Origin: Protula sp. h YS-2021
Lineage: Eukaryota; Annelida; Polychaeta; Sabellida; Serpulidae
NCBI GenBank assembly: GCA_949752745.1
Contig: OX457026.1
Span: 26,133,116-26,197,115 of the forward strand
Direction of reading: 5' to 3'
DNA length: 64,000 nucleotides
Part shown: positions 52,301 to 63,956 of the stretch, in pieces
How the letters are laid out: each line of letters starts with the position of its first letter
Numbering within the stretch: position 1 is the first letter of the stretch
Position numbers and translations under genes: made by a program
Notes under the pieces: model-generated
What the model saw: the letters and a program-made list of their open reading frames with translations, nothing else
Told to the model about the DNA's origin: nothing
Databases searched by the model: none

Positions 52301-52786
52301 TACTGGGTACGTTTTATGCATTCACACTGGGATTTGAGCACCTTTATGACTACTTTTCGTGATAAATAGGTGTTTCCAAAAATATTTTGACCTCAATTTG
52401 ACCTTGACCTCTGAGGTGCAAGGTCAAAAAATTTTACGGATTTGACGACAACTCATTACCCTCTTTGTCTCTGCCGCCTTTTTACGACAAACGCTGTACG
52501 AGGAGTTTTCTGGAAACCACTTTAGGTCAGAAAAACTTTGACCTCAATTTGACCTTGACCTTCAAGGTCAAGGTCAAAAAATTATGCGGATTTGACGACA
52601 TCTCGTCACCCTCTATCACTGTGCCAAATTTCATCGTCCTACGTCAAATAGCGTAGGAGGGGTTTTCTGGACACCTCCGTGACGGAAAAAAAAAGAGAAA
52701 AAAAAGGGGAAAAAAAAGGGCAGAAATTTCGAGAAAAACTACAAACTTATTCCCATTTGCAAACGAAGTTTGCAACTGGGAATAAG
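49363..52786. mobile_element. Family C tandem-core element with 19 x 139-bp array
   Basis: Begins AACTAGACCG with an 8-bp hairpin (TTTCGCTA-cacg-TAGCGAAA), then tagTACCCACTTGCAA. It ends in the long hairpin attcccatttgcaa-acgaagt-ttgcaactgggaat, whose right arm is the inverse of the 5' motif (11/13). The core is the 139-bp array. The right flank (52240-52740) has further gaccttgacc...aaggtcaaggtca segments and an A/G-rich tract. No coding. Confidence 0.8.
49560..52215. repeat. 139-bp satellite array, 19 units
   Basis: The phase mark ttgaccttgaccgtgaccc recurs at 49595, 49734, 49872, 50011 and then every 139 bp to 52096. Each unit has TGACCTTGA, TCAAGGTCA or TCAAGTTCA, then gaggtacctcttatg, gcccaaagggtcgaaaatga and tcgctctatctctaacc. 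Units are nearly identical, apart from the first two or three at the left, so the array is young or homogenised. Confidence 0.97.
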
Positions 52787-52955
52787 GGTAGCATTTAGGG
52801 CTGTGATCACTACGCTCAGTGTGCCGTCAGACAAAGAAGGACAAGAAGTCAGAAATGATGGCGAAATAGTGAAAATAATGCCTTCCAGTGATAGACCTGA
52901 AATTTAATTGTACAGGTATCCTGCCATATTTTGCCGTGATCTACAGTGACACTTG

Positions 52956-53708
52956 ACTACGTCTCGAGGAGTACGTCTATCCCCCGTGGGGGATATGGTT
53001 TGTGTAAGGCTGTTGCGTGTTGACTACGCAAAAAAAAAATTTACAAGTGGAAGGATGTAAGTCGACGTAGCGTCTAACATTTAGACGGATCAATCCATTA
53101 ACCAGTATTCGCGTGAGACTGTCGTAGGTACGCTAAGTACAGCGCCGATTTTGAAAAATTCGCCATTTTGTCAAGTCCCATCCGGAAAATGCTTGATCAC
53201 TGCACTGCGGAAGGTGCCAGGGAGCCCGTGTGCAGAATTTGAAACGAATCCATTCATTAATGTGGCCTGTAGACGCGTGAGACTGCCGTATATATAAAGT
53301 CCAGTGCCAATTTTCAAATGTCCGCCATTTTGTCAATTTTTGGCCGATCCGGAAAATTCTTGGTCACTGCACTGCGGAACGTTCCAGAGAAGCCGTGTAC
53401 AAAATTTGAAACGAATCCGTCTATTAATGTGGCCTGTAGACGCGTGAGACTGCCGTATATACGCTAAGTCCAGTGCCAATTTTCAAATGTCCGCCATTTT
53501 GTCAATTTTTGGTCGATCCGGAAAATTCTTGGTCACTGCACTGCGGAAGGTTCCAGAGAAGCCGTGTACAAAATTTGAACCGAATCCATGTATTAATGTG
53601 GCCTGTAGGCGCGTGAGACTGAAGCGTGACAGACGGACAGACAGACGGACGGACAGACGGACAGACCGAAAAGTTCAAAACTATATCCCTCCGTTTCACG
53701 GGGGATAA
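52956..53708. mobile_element. Family B element, longer copy
   Basis: Same start (ACTACGTCTCGAGG, then tatcccccgtgggggata) and same end (tatccctccgtttcacgggg followed by gataa) as the copy at 47001. It has about three core units spaced 164-169 bp (gcgtgagact at 53111, 53275, 53442, 53611). A gacggacagacagacggacg tract lies before the 3' hairpin. Confidence 0.8.
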
Positions 53709-53908
53709 AAAAATACCAAATGTTGTACAGTCTTCGCGATACTCGGTTCGTTGCACAAACGATTGAAACGGCTAGTTTGTGATACGCTGCCCTCGAAACC
53801 AGCGCATCACTCACTCAGATGGGTTGTGAGTGAGACCGGTTATATTTTGTTTCATTTGTGCGCATGCGCACTTTTTACTTTCCTGCAGCAACATCACTTC
53901 TTCAGCAC

Positions 53909-54108
53909 GATACGCAGGGCTTGGCCTGGAGGCTATGTCCGGAGCAGATACGCAGCGCTTGGCCTGGAGGCTATGTCCGGAGCAGATACGCAGCGCTTGG
54001 CCTGGAGGCTATGTCAGGAGCAGATACGCAGCGCTTGGCCTGGAGGCTATGTCCGGAGCAGATACGCAGCGCTTGGCCTGGAGGCTATGTCCAGAGCAGA
54101 GATGCAGA
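53909..54108. repeat. Minisatellite, 38-bp unit, stop-free in all forward frames
   Basis: Five full units (53909, 53947, 53985, 54023, 54061) plus a decayed one of gatacgcagcgcttggcctg + gaggctatgtccggagca. Because 38 is not a multiple of 3, all three forward frames stay open through it, giving three overlapping artefactual frames. Confidence 0.95.
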
Positions 54109-54109
54109 G

Positions 54110-55430
54110 CAATCCATGGCGTTACACAGGCAAGGGCGGGAGAAAGGGATGGATTGTTGCTGCGCATACCGTGTGTCGTACTGAATTACGTACAAAGGGT
54201 TTGCGCATGCACGTGGATTCACAGCTCCCTACCCCCATCTCTCAGAACTAGAACATCAGTGCACAGAAGCATCAATGCACACGCAAAGATGAATTCACTG
54301 ATAACCATCACGAACCATGCACTTAGTTATTTAGTCTGTGGTTTTCATTGTGTGACACCAAAAATAAATAAATTCCATTAATGGTTCTAGAATAGGGAAC
54401 ACAAAAAAAATGGAAAGCACAAAGGGTGTGGACTGTCGGGCATACCATTGGGTGGCACTGATCTTTATCACTAAATTAAATGAAACGCACCACACTTTTA
54501 CTCCAATTCTTTGAACTGCAATCCCTTGTAAGGCCGTGTCAACCAGGAACAGCCGCACATCACTATTCCGACGGTCTAACCCAATCGTCCGAGTATTCAG
54601 AGTGGCCTCTATACACTATGACCACATTCACAGACTTTGTTTTGAAGGAAATTGCGGCATCAGAGCTGTAATGCCCAAACTGGTTGTCCCCTAACATCAC
54701 GTTTGCTGCAGAAACGTGTCCTTGGGGCTTCAAGGTGGAATAAAACACCAAACTGATCTGCAATTTCGATTGGTGCCGCACAACTCTACAACTTAATTCC
54801 CAAATTAATTCAACTTTGAGGTTATACTAAAAACAACTTATTTGAAACTAGCAGTCTTTCTATTGAAAATATCCTCCCCATTGACGTTGTTTCCTTTTTT
54901 TGCAAAGTAGGTTAAATCCGGTTAGAAAACACAGATCCCATCACGTTAGCGCAAAATTGCAAAACATCTTTTTGGAAAGTCCTCTCCTTAATATAATAAA
55001 GCAAGGTCAGCAAGATAAAAAAAAAGTGATGAATGAGAAAATCTCTTAGAAAGGAAAATGGGCAAAACCTGATTTGCTGACGAGGGGAGCCATCCTATTT
55101 GGTGCCACAAAATGTAATGGAATACCGGACATGATGCACTCTCAGCACAATAGGGGCTGCGTTCACTCGCGTGATGTAACCTGGCATCGATGGCTTGAGT
55201 CAGGGAGGGACAGGAGCATGAAATTGATAGGGTTATGGGGTTGGTCTGAGCGTGTGCAGGGTGGGAGGAGAGGGAGAATGTGTAGTTTTAAGTCGTACAC
55301 TGTTTTTATACAGAACTGTCAAAATCAACGTGCGTGTCAACTTTTTTTCCACTTTTGAAACGGCTGTCCTTTTCTCTATATTAAAATGATACTGCACTTT
55401 CCCCCGAGTGAATTTCACGGATTAGCAGCA
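54110..55430. other. No gene recognised
   Basis: Only short frames without splice or family support. Confidence 0.45.
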
Positions 55431-55500
55431 GCAACAGTAGTAGTAGTAGTAGTAACAGTAGTAGTAGTAGCTGCAGCAGAAGTATTTCTTTCTTTCTTTC
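55430..55500. repeat. (GTA)n and (TTTC)n microsatellites
   Basis: Interrupted GTA repeats (55436-55470) and a short TTTC run (55487-55502). Confidence 0.8.
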
Positions 55501-55587
55501 TTCTAAACATGGCTCCGATTTAGCTTCAAGTTACAGGTATTTTTTTCTCAGCATACTGAGAAAATTTACTTTGCGATAAAAGCAAAA

Positions 55588-55840
55588 TAACAAGACTGTC
55601 CGTGGATATTGTGCCCAGCCGTAAAAGCGAAAACAATACAAAAGTGAACTGAGAAACCGACCAATTTTGACAAAATTTAAATTTGGTAGGAGGCCTCATG
55701 GCCAACATTGTTATCAAAAGTAATCGGAGTAGATCTGTGGGGCGAGCAGCATTGTTTGTGTTCCTCTTAAAGCCATCTGTTTATTACTACAAAAATACTA
55801 CAATCCACAGCAGATCTACTTGGGTGAAGAAAGGGAGGGA

Positions 55841-55880
<40 letters not shown>

Positions 55881-56290
55881 AGAAAAGAAAGAAGAAAAGA
55901 AAGATGGGAAGAAAGAACGAAAGAAAGAAAGAAATGCTGAAAGAAAGACACATTGTGATTTTTCTGCAATTTGATCGTTTTAAGTAAATATTTTGGCCAA
56001 TTTTTTGTTAATCGCCAAACAAAATACACGCCTGATGCCAGAGTTGCGAGGAACATTCCGGTCAAATTTCAAAGCACTCGATTTTGCCAATATTTTCTAC
56101 AATTTTGGTCAAATCGCCAAAACAAATGTAAGCCAAATGGAAGATTACCCAGGGAAGACCCCGGCCAAAAACTTCGACCACATATGTAGGAAGATAACAT
56201 TTTGAAAAATGCACCCACACACACAACGGACGACTGATGCCCCACAGGTGATGAGTATAGCCTACCGATAAAAGTCGGCTAGGCTAAAAA
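55588..56290. mobile_element. Family D element, third copy, with GAAA insertion
   Basis: Begins AACAAGACTGTCC...gcCCAGCCG and ends agcctaccgataaaagTCGGCTaggctaaaaa, the same architecture as the copy at 40334 with changed bases. Core units contain ccaattttttgttaatcgcc. An AAAG microsatellite (55836-55935) lies near its middle, and acacacacaacggacgac replaces the gtacatac tract. Confidence 0.6.
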
Positions 56291-56745
56291 GTAAAATAAA
56301 AATTTGGAGTACGGATTATACACCGAAAATAATTTTTTTTTTAATTTTTTGTTTTGATTACACAACTTTGCTTATTATACACCAGAAATTACGGTGTATA
56401 TTCACTAAACTGAAGTACAATTTCATGTCGCGCCATAATCTCTTAAGGAACATGTCATACGCAGCTTCTGGTGTCGCGCGCCCACGCGCCCATGGCGCAT
56501 CTCCTGTTTTGCGCGTCCATCAAAATTACGCGTGACACACCCGCGTTGAAATAAAAAGATAATCAATACTTTTTTATAATTCATTGATCAAGAAAAATCA
56601 TCACAATGGTTACATTCAAGCATATTTGTTAAGTTGTGTAATAATGCTGAGTAAATCTGGGCAAATGAAAGCATTACTCGTTGCTTACGACTTGTTTTCA
56701 CTTTACCACTTACTATTTATTACTGTTTATTGCTGTTAGTTATTA

Positions 56746-56861
56746 TAGGGACAGGTCATGGGCTCGCAGTGCACTGGATTCGGGCACCCGTGGAAGGCCT
56801 GGTAGCGAACCGCAAGCGGCGAGTTCAATACAGAATGCACCAGCCCCATGGTCTATCCCTA
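56746..56861. mobile_element. Tiny PIF/Harbinger-type MITE
   Basis: 116 bp with 18-bp ends tagggacaggtcatggg... and its inverse ...cccatggtctatcccta, flanked by TTA on both sides (56743-56745 and 56862-56864), the usual Harbinger target duplication. The GC-rich interior (tggtagcgaaccgcaagcgg) is unlike the AT-rich flanks. Confidence 0.6.
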
Positions 56862-59019
56862 TTATAACACAAACACGCACACACATGCCTTAAATAGCCA
56901 CATAGCGTGTAAATAATGTTTTTCCTTCTGGCAGGACCTCCCAGTACGGGGAGTGCACTGTGACTCAGTGCATGTTATTTAATATTTAATCCAGTCCTGG
57001 GCGTGTCACCATGCCGAAGAGAATTTGAAAACTTGACGGGTTTCTAACGCAAATGCACAGGAGATGGAGGCACGCGAATATGTGCACCTCGCCTCACTCT
57101 AATTAATGACGTAAGAGTACACAGGTGTAAAAACCCCGAGGCAGGAGAAACCGGAGAATAACTACAATTCAGGGTATGAAGACAACAGCTCCAAGACAAT
57201 ACGAGGAAATATGAATAACATCTGTATCGTATGATCTAACTCAACCCAAGCGCACACTGAGAGGGTATTCTTCTCTACAGTATGTCCTTGTCAGCGCACA
57301 AGTGACACCTTACCGAATTACACTTGAAGGGGTTGTCCCTTTGAAACGAGCGAGAAATTAATGACAGGAGACTCAATTTATAAAAGAAATCGTAGCGTTC
57401 AGCCGTGAAGACTTGACTACATTATATTCCTTCGCTGCAAGCACCAAAATCGCATCAATCTTATTTCTGCCCTTCCACACTTAGGCGGAATGGAAGCTTC
57501 AAATGCATTTACGTCCCCCCGGCATAAATGTGACTAATTGGCCATGAAGCTGAGGATGGGGTAACTATTACTGGCTGTAAACATCCCATTTGGTGTCGTT
57601 TCTTCACGCACAAAGGCCGAGATGTGGGAAAAATTGGTGCTATACTGGAACGGTGTTTCCGGTGTCCCAGCAAAATCTGGCCCCAAAGACAAACGACCTC
57701 AATGGACAGCATAGCCTTGGGTGTGGCACCCTCCACTCCGGAGTTCTGATTGTCCTCGAGAATATTAAGTCTACAACTAAAATAAGAATTATATTCTCTT
57801 AAAAATTATATATTTTTTGCACTCTTCTGCGATACTTTCTGTCGCATAGTTATGTTGGTACGATGGTGTCAATTACACATTTTCAGTAGTGCGTATCGTG
57901 TCGTTTTCGGTACTGGAAGACAGGAGCATCTACCAAGCAAAAACACTACTGCTTCCTTTGTACGCTTACTGGCAATCATGACACAACTCAAAACCCCTAT
58001 TGTATAATCAGAACTCCGGGGGGAAATGTACATCCTGTCGGGCGGGAGGTCTACCGTGTCTGTGTCTGTTACATTGCCATTGTGTACAGTTTAACAACAT
58101 TGCTGAGGTGACTCGGCTCAGGGCACCACGTGACAGCACCACGTGACAGCAGCCCAATCCTCGCGGACAGAAGCATGTCGCGTTTATCCATTAACGCTCA
58201 GATCTTTTCGACTTGTTTAAACCTATAAGTTGATCTTATAAGCTGTTATTTGCAAAACGATTCCAGTAAAAACTTTACTAGAATCCTTGTCTTCCAGCAG
58301 CTGAAAAAAAATATTTTCTACTTAACACATCCTATAAAAAGGCGACTCAAATTGCACTTTCGGTCTTCAGAGTGCATCAGGAGCTAAATTTCACATTTTC
58401 TTGAAGAGGAATAAGCTTCAACAAACGAATTTCAGAGTCTTCCTATTCTGCCAACAAAATTACGCAACAGAACATTTATCCAGACATCAACTGACATTGG
58501 TAATAGTGAGGAAAAGGTTTCATTAAGTGTGCAAAGGAACCAGGCACCTGCAGCTAACATTCATGAACCCCGGCAAACAGAGCGCCCCTACCCCCGGCAA
58601 CAACATCGCTCTAGGTTCAAAATCGCTCCCCAAACTCGCCCTCCACCCACATTCCTCCCCTTTTTCAATTCTCGTTTCCTTCCAGCACTGGAATACAGTG
58701 ACGTAATCCGCCATGCAGGAATGAGGACTACCGTGTTTTTTAAATGCCAGGCTTCCCTTTGTGAAAATTACCCCAATAAACGACATTCTTCGGGTTAAGC
58801 TTTCAAGTCAATAAACAAGTCAGTCGATGGCAATTGGGTTATTTTATACGACGCCAATCTGAAAAAAAAAAACCAAACAAAAGCAATGACATAGATACTT
58901 TCCGCCTGACATCTCATGTTTCTTTTTTTTTAAGCGCTGGGCATGCTGGGTATGAGCGTGAGCAAGTGACTGTTATTCACTCAAATCATTAATGCCAGAT
59001 GCAGCAAACGTCACAACGT
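56862..59019. other. No gene recognised
   Basis: Contains a two-copy 15-bp tandem (caccacgtgacag) at about 58124-58152 and otherwise no repeats. The plus frame 58529-58798 is Pro/Arg-rich but unsupported. Confidence 0.45.
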
Positions 59020-59352
59020 CACTCAGCGCATACGCCACTACCAACATCCATAGCCCATGCGTCATCAAAATCACTCACAGCGCATGCGTCACTAACACAT
59101 TCATAGCCTATGCGTCACTACCAACATCCACAGCCCATGCATCACTAAAATCACTCACAGCGCATGCGTCACTGACAACATTTATAGCCCATGCGTCATT
59201 AAAATCGCTCACAGTGCATGCGTCACTAACAACATTCATAGCCTATGCGTCACTAACATCATCCATAGCACATGCGTCATTAAAGTCACTCATAGCGCTT
59301 GCGTCGCAAACAACATTCATAGTCCTTGCGTCATTAAAATCACTCACAGCGT
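59020..59352. repeat. Minisatellite, 27-bp unit (catgcgtcactaacaacattcatagcc)
   Basis: About 12-13 units at 26-27 bp spacing, alternating aaaatcactcacagcg and aacaacattcatagcc halves around catgcgtca. The open frame across it reads AYASLTT/SLTAHASLK repeats and is an artefact of a unit divisible by three. A G-run follows at 59366. Confidence 0.9.
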
Positions 59353-59727
59353 TTTTTTCCCAGGGTGGGGGGGGGGGGGGTTGATTTTCTTGAATTGATA
59401 CCTCAGACAACTACTGACGCAAGCTTTATCCCACGTAGTCGAACCGAGGCACGCAGCAGCAGCGACACTGGAACATCGCCTGTGTTCTTTGCTGATAATA
59501 AGTGTTGGCAGGATGCAAAGAGAGGTCCTACGATACGAGGACTGCCATTCTCATTTAATACGTCAAAGCCTAATCTAATTAAAGCGAGCGTAAGAGAGAG
59601 GAAAAAAATAGCAGGTTTATCAATTATGGGCAAGGTATTTATTCAATTAAAGTCGTTTTTTCAGGTCCACAAAAAGACTTTTTCCAGGCACTGTGTTTGT
59701 GAATTTGAAGACGAGAAGGACATGAGG

Positions 59728-60055
59728 GAATGGCAGTGTTATCAGTTTGACACGAGAAAATGGCGGTGTTTTCTGTTTGACACGAGGGAATGGCGGTGTT
59801 TTCTGTTTGACACAAGGGAATGGTGGTGTTTTCTGTTTGACACGAGGAATGGCGGTGTTTTCTGTTTGACACGAAGGAATGGTGGCGTTTTCTGTTTGAC
59901 ACGAGAGAATGCTGGTGTTTTCTGTCTAACACGCGGAAATGGCGGTGTTTTCTGTCTGACACGGGGGAATGGCGGTGTTTTATGTTTGACACGAGGGAAT
60001 GGCGGTGTTTTCTTTTTGACACGAAGGAATGGCGGTGTTTTCTGTTTGACACTCA
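59728..60055. repeat. Minisatellite, 29-30 bp unit (gaatggcggtgttttctgtt)
   Basis: About eleven units with gacacgag spacers. One unit is a base shorter, so the frame changes inside the array (from WRCFLFDTRE to GGVFCLTR repeats). Open on both strands; not a gene. Confidence 0.92.
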
Positions 60056-60207
60056 CGGATTCGGTTACACAGAGGTGTTCTTTTTTTATCCTTTCACAAT
60101 CCACTACTTTCTAATTAATTTCTCCTTATAAGGAGTGCCTTGGGACAGGGAAAAATATGTCAATATATCAACGGTTTTCCAAAAAAAGAAAAAAACAAAA
60201 AAGAGGT

Positions 60208-60528
60208 TAACTAGATGCTGTCAGAGAGCAGCAATATCCCCCGTGAAACCCTAAATATTACCCCTATGCAATATCTAAGCTAATGGATTACCATTGACAG
60301 GAAACTGGACACCCTTCCTTGAACGACAAATCAACAATACTACAAACTGTCTTTGAACAGATATAACCCGAATCTATTTTTTATTAATCTAATGTAAAGC
60401 ATTTTTTCAGGCTAGATAAAAACTAATTATACACAGGTATCCCGACGGCGTACACATACCACCGAGCTTGCAGTTGAGCTGTATGCCAATCTCAAACCTA
60501 TATCCCTCCGTTTCACGGGGGATAACAA
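60208..60528. mobile_element. Family B element, minimal copy with perfect inverted ends
   Basis: Begins AACTAGA, hairpin TGCTG-tcagagag-CAGCA, then TATCCCCCGTGAAA. It ends cctatatccctccgTTTCACGGGGGATAac, and the two 14-bp motifs are exact inverses. Only 320 bp long and lacking a tandem core or gacgg tract, it is close to the minimal form. Confidence 0.75.
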
Positions 60529-60689
60529 ATGCATTTCATTATATACCGTATGAAAATGCTATACGCATGAAATCGTGTAGCATTTCCAATCACCCGTATC
60601 ATGACATATGACAACTGAAATTATAATTAGCTTTAGGATAAAAATCATTTAAAAATATTACTCACCTAATGCGCTTTAAGAACAAATTA

Positions 60690-61349
60690 ACGTCCGTTCA
60701 TATAGTGGTGCCCACGAAGTCCACTCCGTTTGCATATATGTCGATTTATGACGATTTTTAAAAGCCTGTCATTTTGTCAATTTTGCTTCGATCAAACTGA
60801 AACCTTGACGTTGCACATCTTTATACCCTATATGTTGCCTATATGAAATATGAAAGCTGAATTATGCTTCGTTGATATAGAAGTGGTGTCCACAAAGTCC
60901 TATACATGTGCACATATGTCTATTTTCGACGATTTTCAAAAGCCTGTCAATTTGTCAATTTTGCTTCGATCAAACTGAAACCTTAACGTTGCACATCTTT
61001 ATACCCTATATTTTGTCTATATGAAATATGAAAGCTGAATTATGCTTCGTTGATATAGAAGTGGTGTCCACAAAGTCCTATACATGTGCACATATGTCTA
61101 TTTTCGACGATTTTCAAAAGCCTGTCAATTTGTCAATTTTGCTTCGATCAAACTAAAACCTTGACGTTGCACATCTTTATACCCTGTATTTTGCCTGTAT
61201 GAAATATGAAAGCTGAATTATGCTTCGTTAATATAGAAGTGGTGTCCACAAAGTCCTTAGCTTGAAGAGGGGACGGACGGACGGACGGACGGACGGACGG
61301 ACGGACGGACAATCTCAAACCTATATCCCTCCGTTTCACGGGGGATAAT
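60690..61349. mobile_element. Family B element, 178-bp core, 5' end not found
   Basis: Three units keyed on gcttcgatcaaact at 60785, 60963 and 61141 (178 bp), then ten GGAC repeats (about 61270-61310), then tatccctccgtttcacgggg followed by gataat. Its last 36 bp are almost identical to the end of the neighbouring element at 60528, so the pair may be one element with a duplicated 3' end. Confidence 0.65.
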
Positions 61350-61709
61350 TATGTTAGATCAAGAGGTGAATTATGTAACACATAATTGATAATGGGACCA
61401 AGAAGGAACGTTCCGCTATCACAGGTTGCGGCTTGACGAGAAGTGTACCCGCAGCTGAGATTTTACAGTTCTTTGTTAAATATGGCAACACCATTCTGGT
61501 AAAATCTGCAGGTAATTTACACATGCACGGAAATGGACGTAACCCCCGATTTTTGACCCATGTTCCCACTTTGTACGCGCAGTTGCCACCACGCCGCATC
61601 CATATCCGTCTCCCTGCTCGTCCATCCCAATACTGCTATACTGCTATTACCATTATCAACAACAGCTTGTTATTTCCTACACAACATACCAGTTTCGTTT
61701 CTACTTGTT

Positions 61710-62106
61710 TCACATACTGCTTGAAGTCTTCTGTTTCTTCCTCGCTGCCCTCACTCTCCCACTGCAAAAGTATAATTCCCGTATACTATGGTTAAGCGTA
61801 CTATGTAATCTGGGCGACAATCTTGCGGGGGTAATTGTGATTGTATGCGGCACCCTGTGCCCTTTCCTAACTCTTTCCAAAATACTCGTTGTTTCCGGAT
61901 ACCTTTCAAAGGCCGCAGGTTTCCAGCTTGTGATTACCGGGCCCCAGCACCCTATCATCCTTACATGGCTGCCTTGGGCATGCCTTAATTTCACCACAAT
62001 CGGTCTCTGTGTGGGGTATTGTTTTATTCGTTCTCTCGTATCTTGACGCTGCGCTGGGTCTGACATCGAAATAACATCCAGAAAAAATTCTCAAAAGAAA
62101 AGCCAT
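61710..62106 (-). pseudogene. Possible LINE ORF1-like fragment (weak)
   Basis: A minus-strand frame reads SDPAQRQDTRERIKQYPTQR then PIVVKLRHAQ, and a shifted frame continues GKDDRVLGPGNHKLETCGL before the first frame resumes with YPETTSILERVRKGHRV. RPIVVKL followed by K-L-E-x-(T/C)-G resembles the RNA-binding part of L1-type ORF1 proteins in invertebrates. If so it is a frameshifted relic. The similarity is from memory and short. Confidence 0.2.
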
Positions 62107-62399
62107 CTTTGTTGATGCCGTTACAACCAGATTACATTAATAATGCTTGATTTTATTAAATAATTCAGTACATCCTTTCACTTGAGTTCAGTTTTACTTG
62201 TACACATGATATGATAACTAATTTATAGGCTTTTTAACTTTTTAAATGAGCGTTTTTAAAACAGAAATTTGAGATCAGTTATCAATTAAAGCACTACAAA
62301 CAAATTTACCAACGTATATGTCTTAATATGTTTTTGTTCTTCAATTTAAATGACTCCTGTTGTAAAACGTTTCTACGATTTTTTATGGCAACAGAGCTA

Positions 62400-63095
62400 A
62401 CCCCGAGAAATTGTGTCATGAGAGAATTGAACCCGGAAAGATTGGCATTAGTGAAGGACTGAACGTACACAGAATGTGACATTAAGGAAAGACTGAACGT
62501 GCAGAGACTGTGACATTAGTGAAGGACTGAACGTGCAGACACTGTAACATCAGTGAAGGGCCGAACGTGCAGACTGTGAAACAACTGAAGGACTGAACGT
62601 GCACAGATTGTGACATTAGTGAAGGACTGAACGTGCAGAGCGTGCGACATTAAGGAAAGACTGAACGTGCAGAGACAATGACATCAGTGAAGTATTGAAC
62701 GTGCGGGGACTGTGACATCAGTGAAGGGATGAACGTCCACGGACTGTAACATTAGTTAAGGACTGAACGTGCAGAGACTGTGACATTAGTGAAGTACTGA
62801 ACGTGCAGAGACTGTGACATTAGTGAAGTACTGAACGTGCAGAGACTGTGACATTAGTTAAGTACTGAACGTGCATAGACTGACATTACTGAAAGACTGA
62901 ACGTCCAGAGACCATGATATTAGTGAAGGACTGATCGTGCAGAGACTGTGACATCAGTGAAACACTGAGCGTACAGAGAGTGTGACATTAATGAAGGACC
63001 GAACGTGCACAGACTGCGACATTAGTATAGGATTGAACGTGCACAGACTGTCACATTACTGAAGAATTGAACCGGTTGAGACCGTTACATTAGTG
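62400..63095. repeat. Minisatellite, 34-bp unit (gaaggactgaacgtgcagag)
   Basis: About 20 units of agtgaaggactgaacgtgca + gagactgtgacatt, regularly spaced (gaacgt at 62461, 62495, 62529). Divergence is 10-20% between units. No long open frame crosses it. Confidence 0.92.
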
Positions 63096-63266
63096 TTACA
63101 AAGTACTGCATGTCACAAGTAACTGTATATCACAAAGTTTTGTTACAATGCTAAGACCAGGGCAATATGATCCAATAAACAGCGCATCACGTTTCACAGC
63201 AAAATGAGGCATCAAAGTGTGGAAAACATACAGAAGAAATGTCTGAGAAGTACGATCATCCACTGA

Positions 63267-63956
63267 AACTAGAGACTCAGTGAGGCAGGATCCCCCGTGT
63301 AACACATTAAAAAAAAAAACAAAGCGACGTTGCATCTCCGTTCAAACACGTTTACATAAAAAATATACATTTTTGAGAAGTCGTATTTCTGACAATTTTT
63401 GGCCGATTTCAAAAATAATACGACTTTGCATATGTACAATATATATATTTTCACTGCATAAAATTTCAGAACGCTGCATCGAATAGTTTCGCGGAACTCG
63501 TCTGGACAAAACCTATATCTGTTCTAACAAATTTCCTGAAAAAGACAGCCACTTTTGACAAGTCGTATTTTTGACAATTTTTGGCTGATTTCAAACTACT
63601 GTGACCTACATATATATATATATTCCCTGCATAAAATTTCAGAACGCTGGCTCGTCTGGACAAAAACGATATCCGTGCTAACAGATTTCCTGAGAAACAA
63701 CAATTTTTGACAAGTCATATTCTAACAATTTTTGGCGGATTTCAAAAGCAATGCGACGCTTGCACATGTACAAAATATATATGTGCAGTAAAAAATATAT
63801 ATCTTTGAGAAGTCGTATGCCAAAGGAAAAAGCTATACGACAAATAGTTTCTGAGATATAGCATGGACACGAGGGTGCACGAAAGCGGACAGACGGCTCG
63901 ACGGACCGACATACAAGCTGAAACCTATGTGCCCACGTTACATGGCGGATTAAAAT
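63267..63956. mobile_element. Family B-related element, variant ends
   Basis: Begins AACTAGAGACTCAGTGAG, then gATCCCCCGTGTAAC. It ends gtgcccacGTTACATGGCGGATtaaaa, whose inverse agrees with the 5' motif at 12 of 14. The core has about three diverged units (gacaatttttggc marks 63391, 63573, about 63724) with tatatccgtgctaac and cataaaatttcagaacgctg. A gcggacagacggctcgacgg tract precedes the end. Confidence 0.65.

Noticed and set aside
53751..54381. Three overlapping 108-183-codon plus-strand frames
   Set aside because: All run through the 38-bp minisatellite, which is stop-free in every frame.
58992..59384. 130-codon Ala/Ser/Thr-rich frame
   Set aside because: Product of the 27-bp minisatellite, a unit divisible by three.
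59365..60114. 249-codon plus frame and 120-137-codon minus frames
   Set aside because: Carried by the 29-30 bp minisatellite; open on both strands, no homology.
61433..62046. Plus-strand frames of 113-120 codons
   Set aside because: Likely antisense shadows of the weak LINE-like minus-strand segment or chance; no motif recognised.
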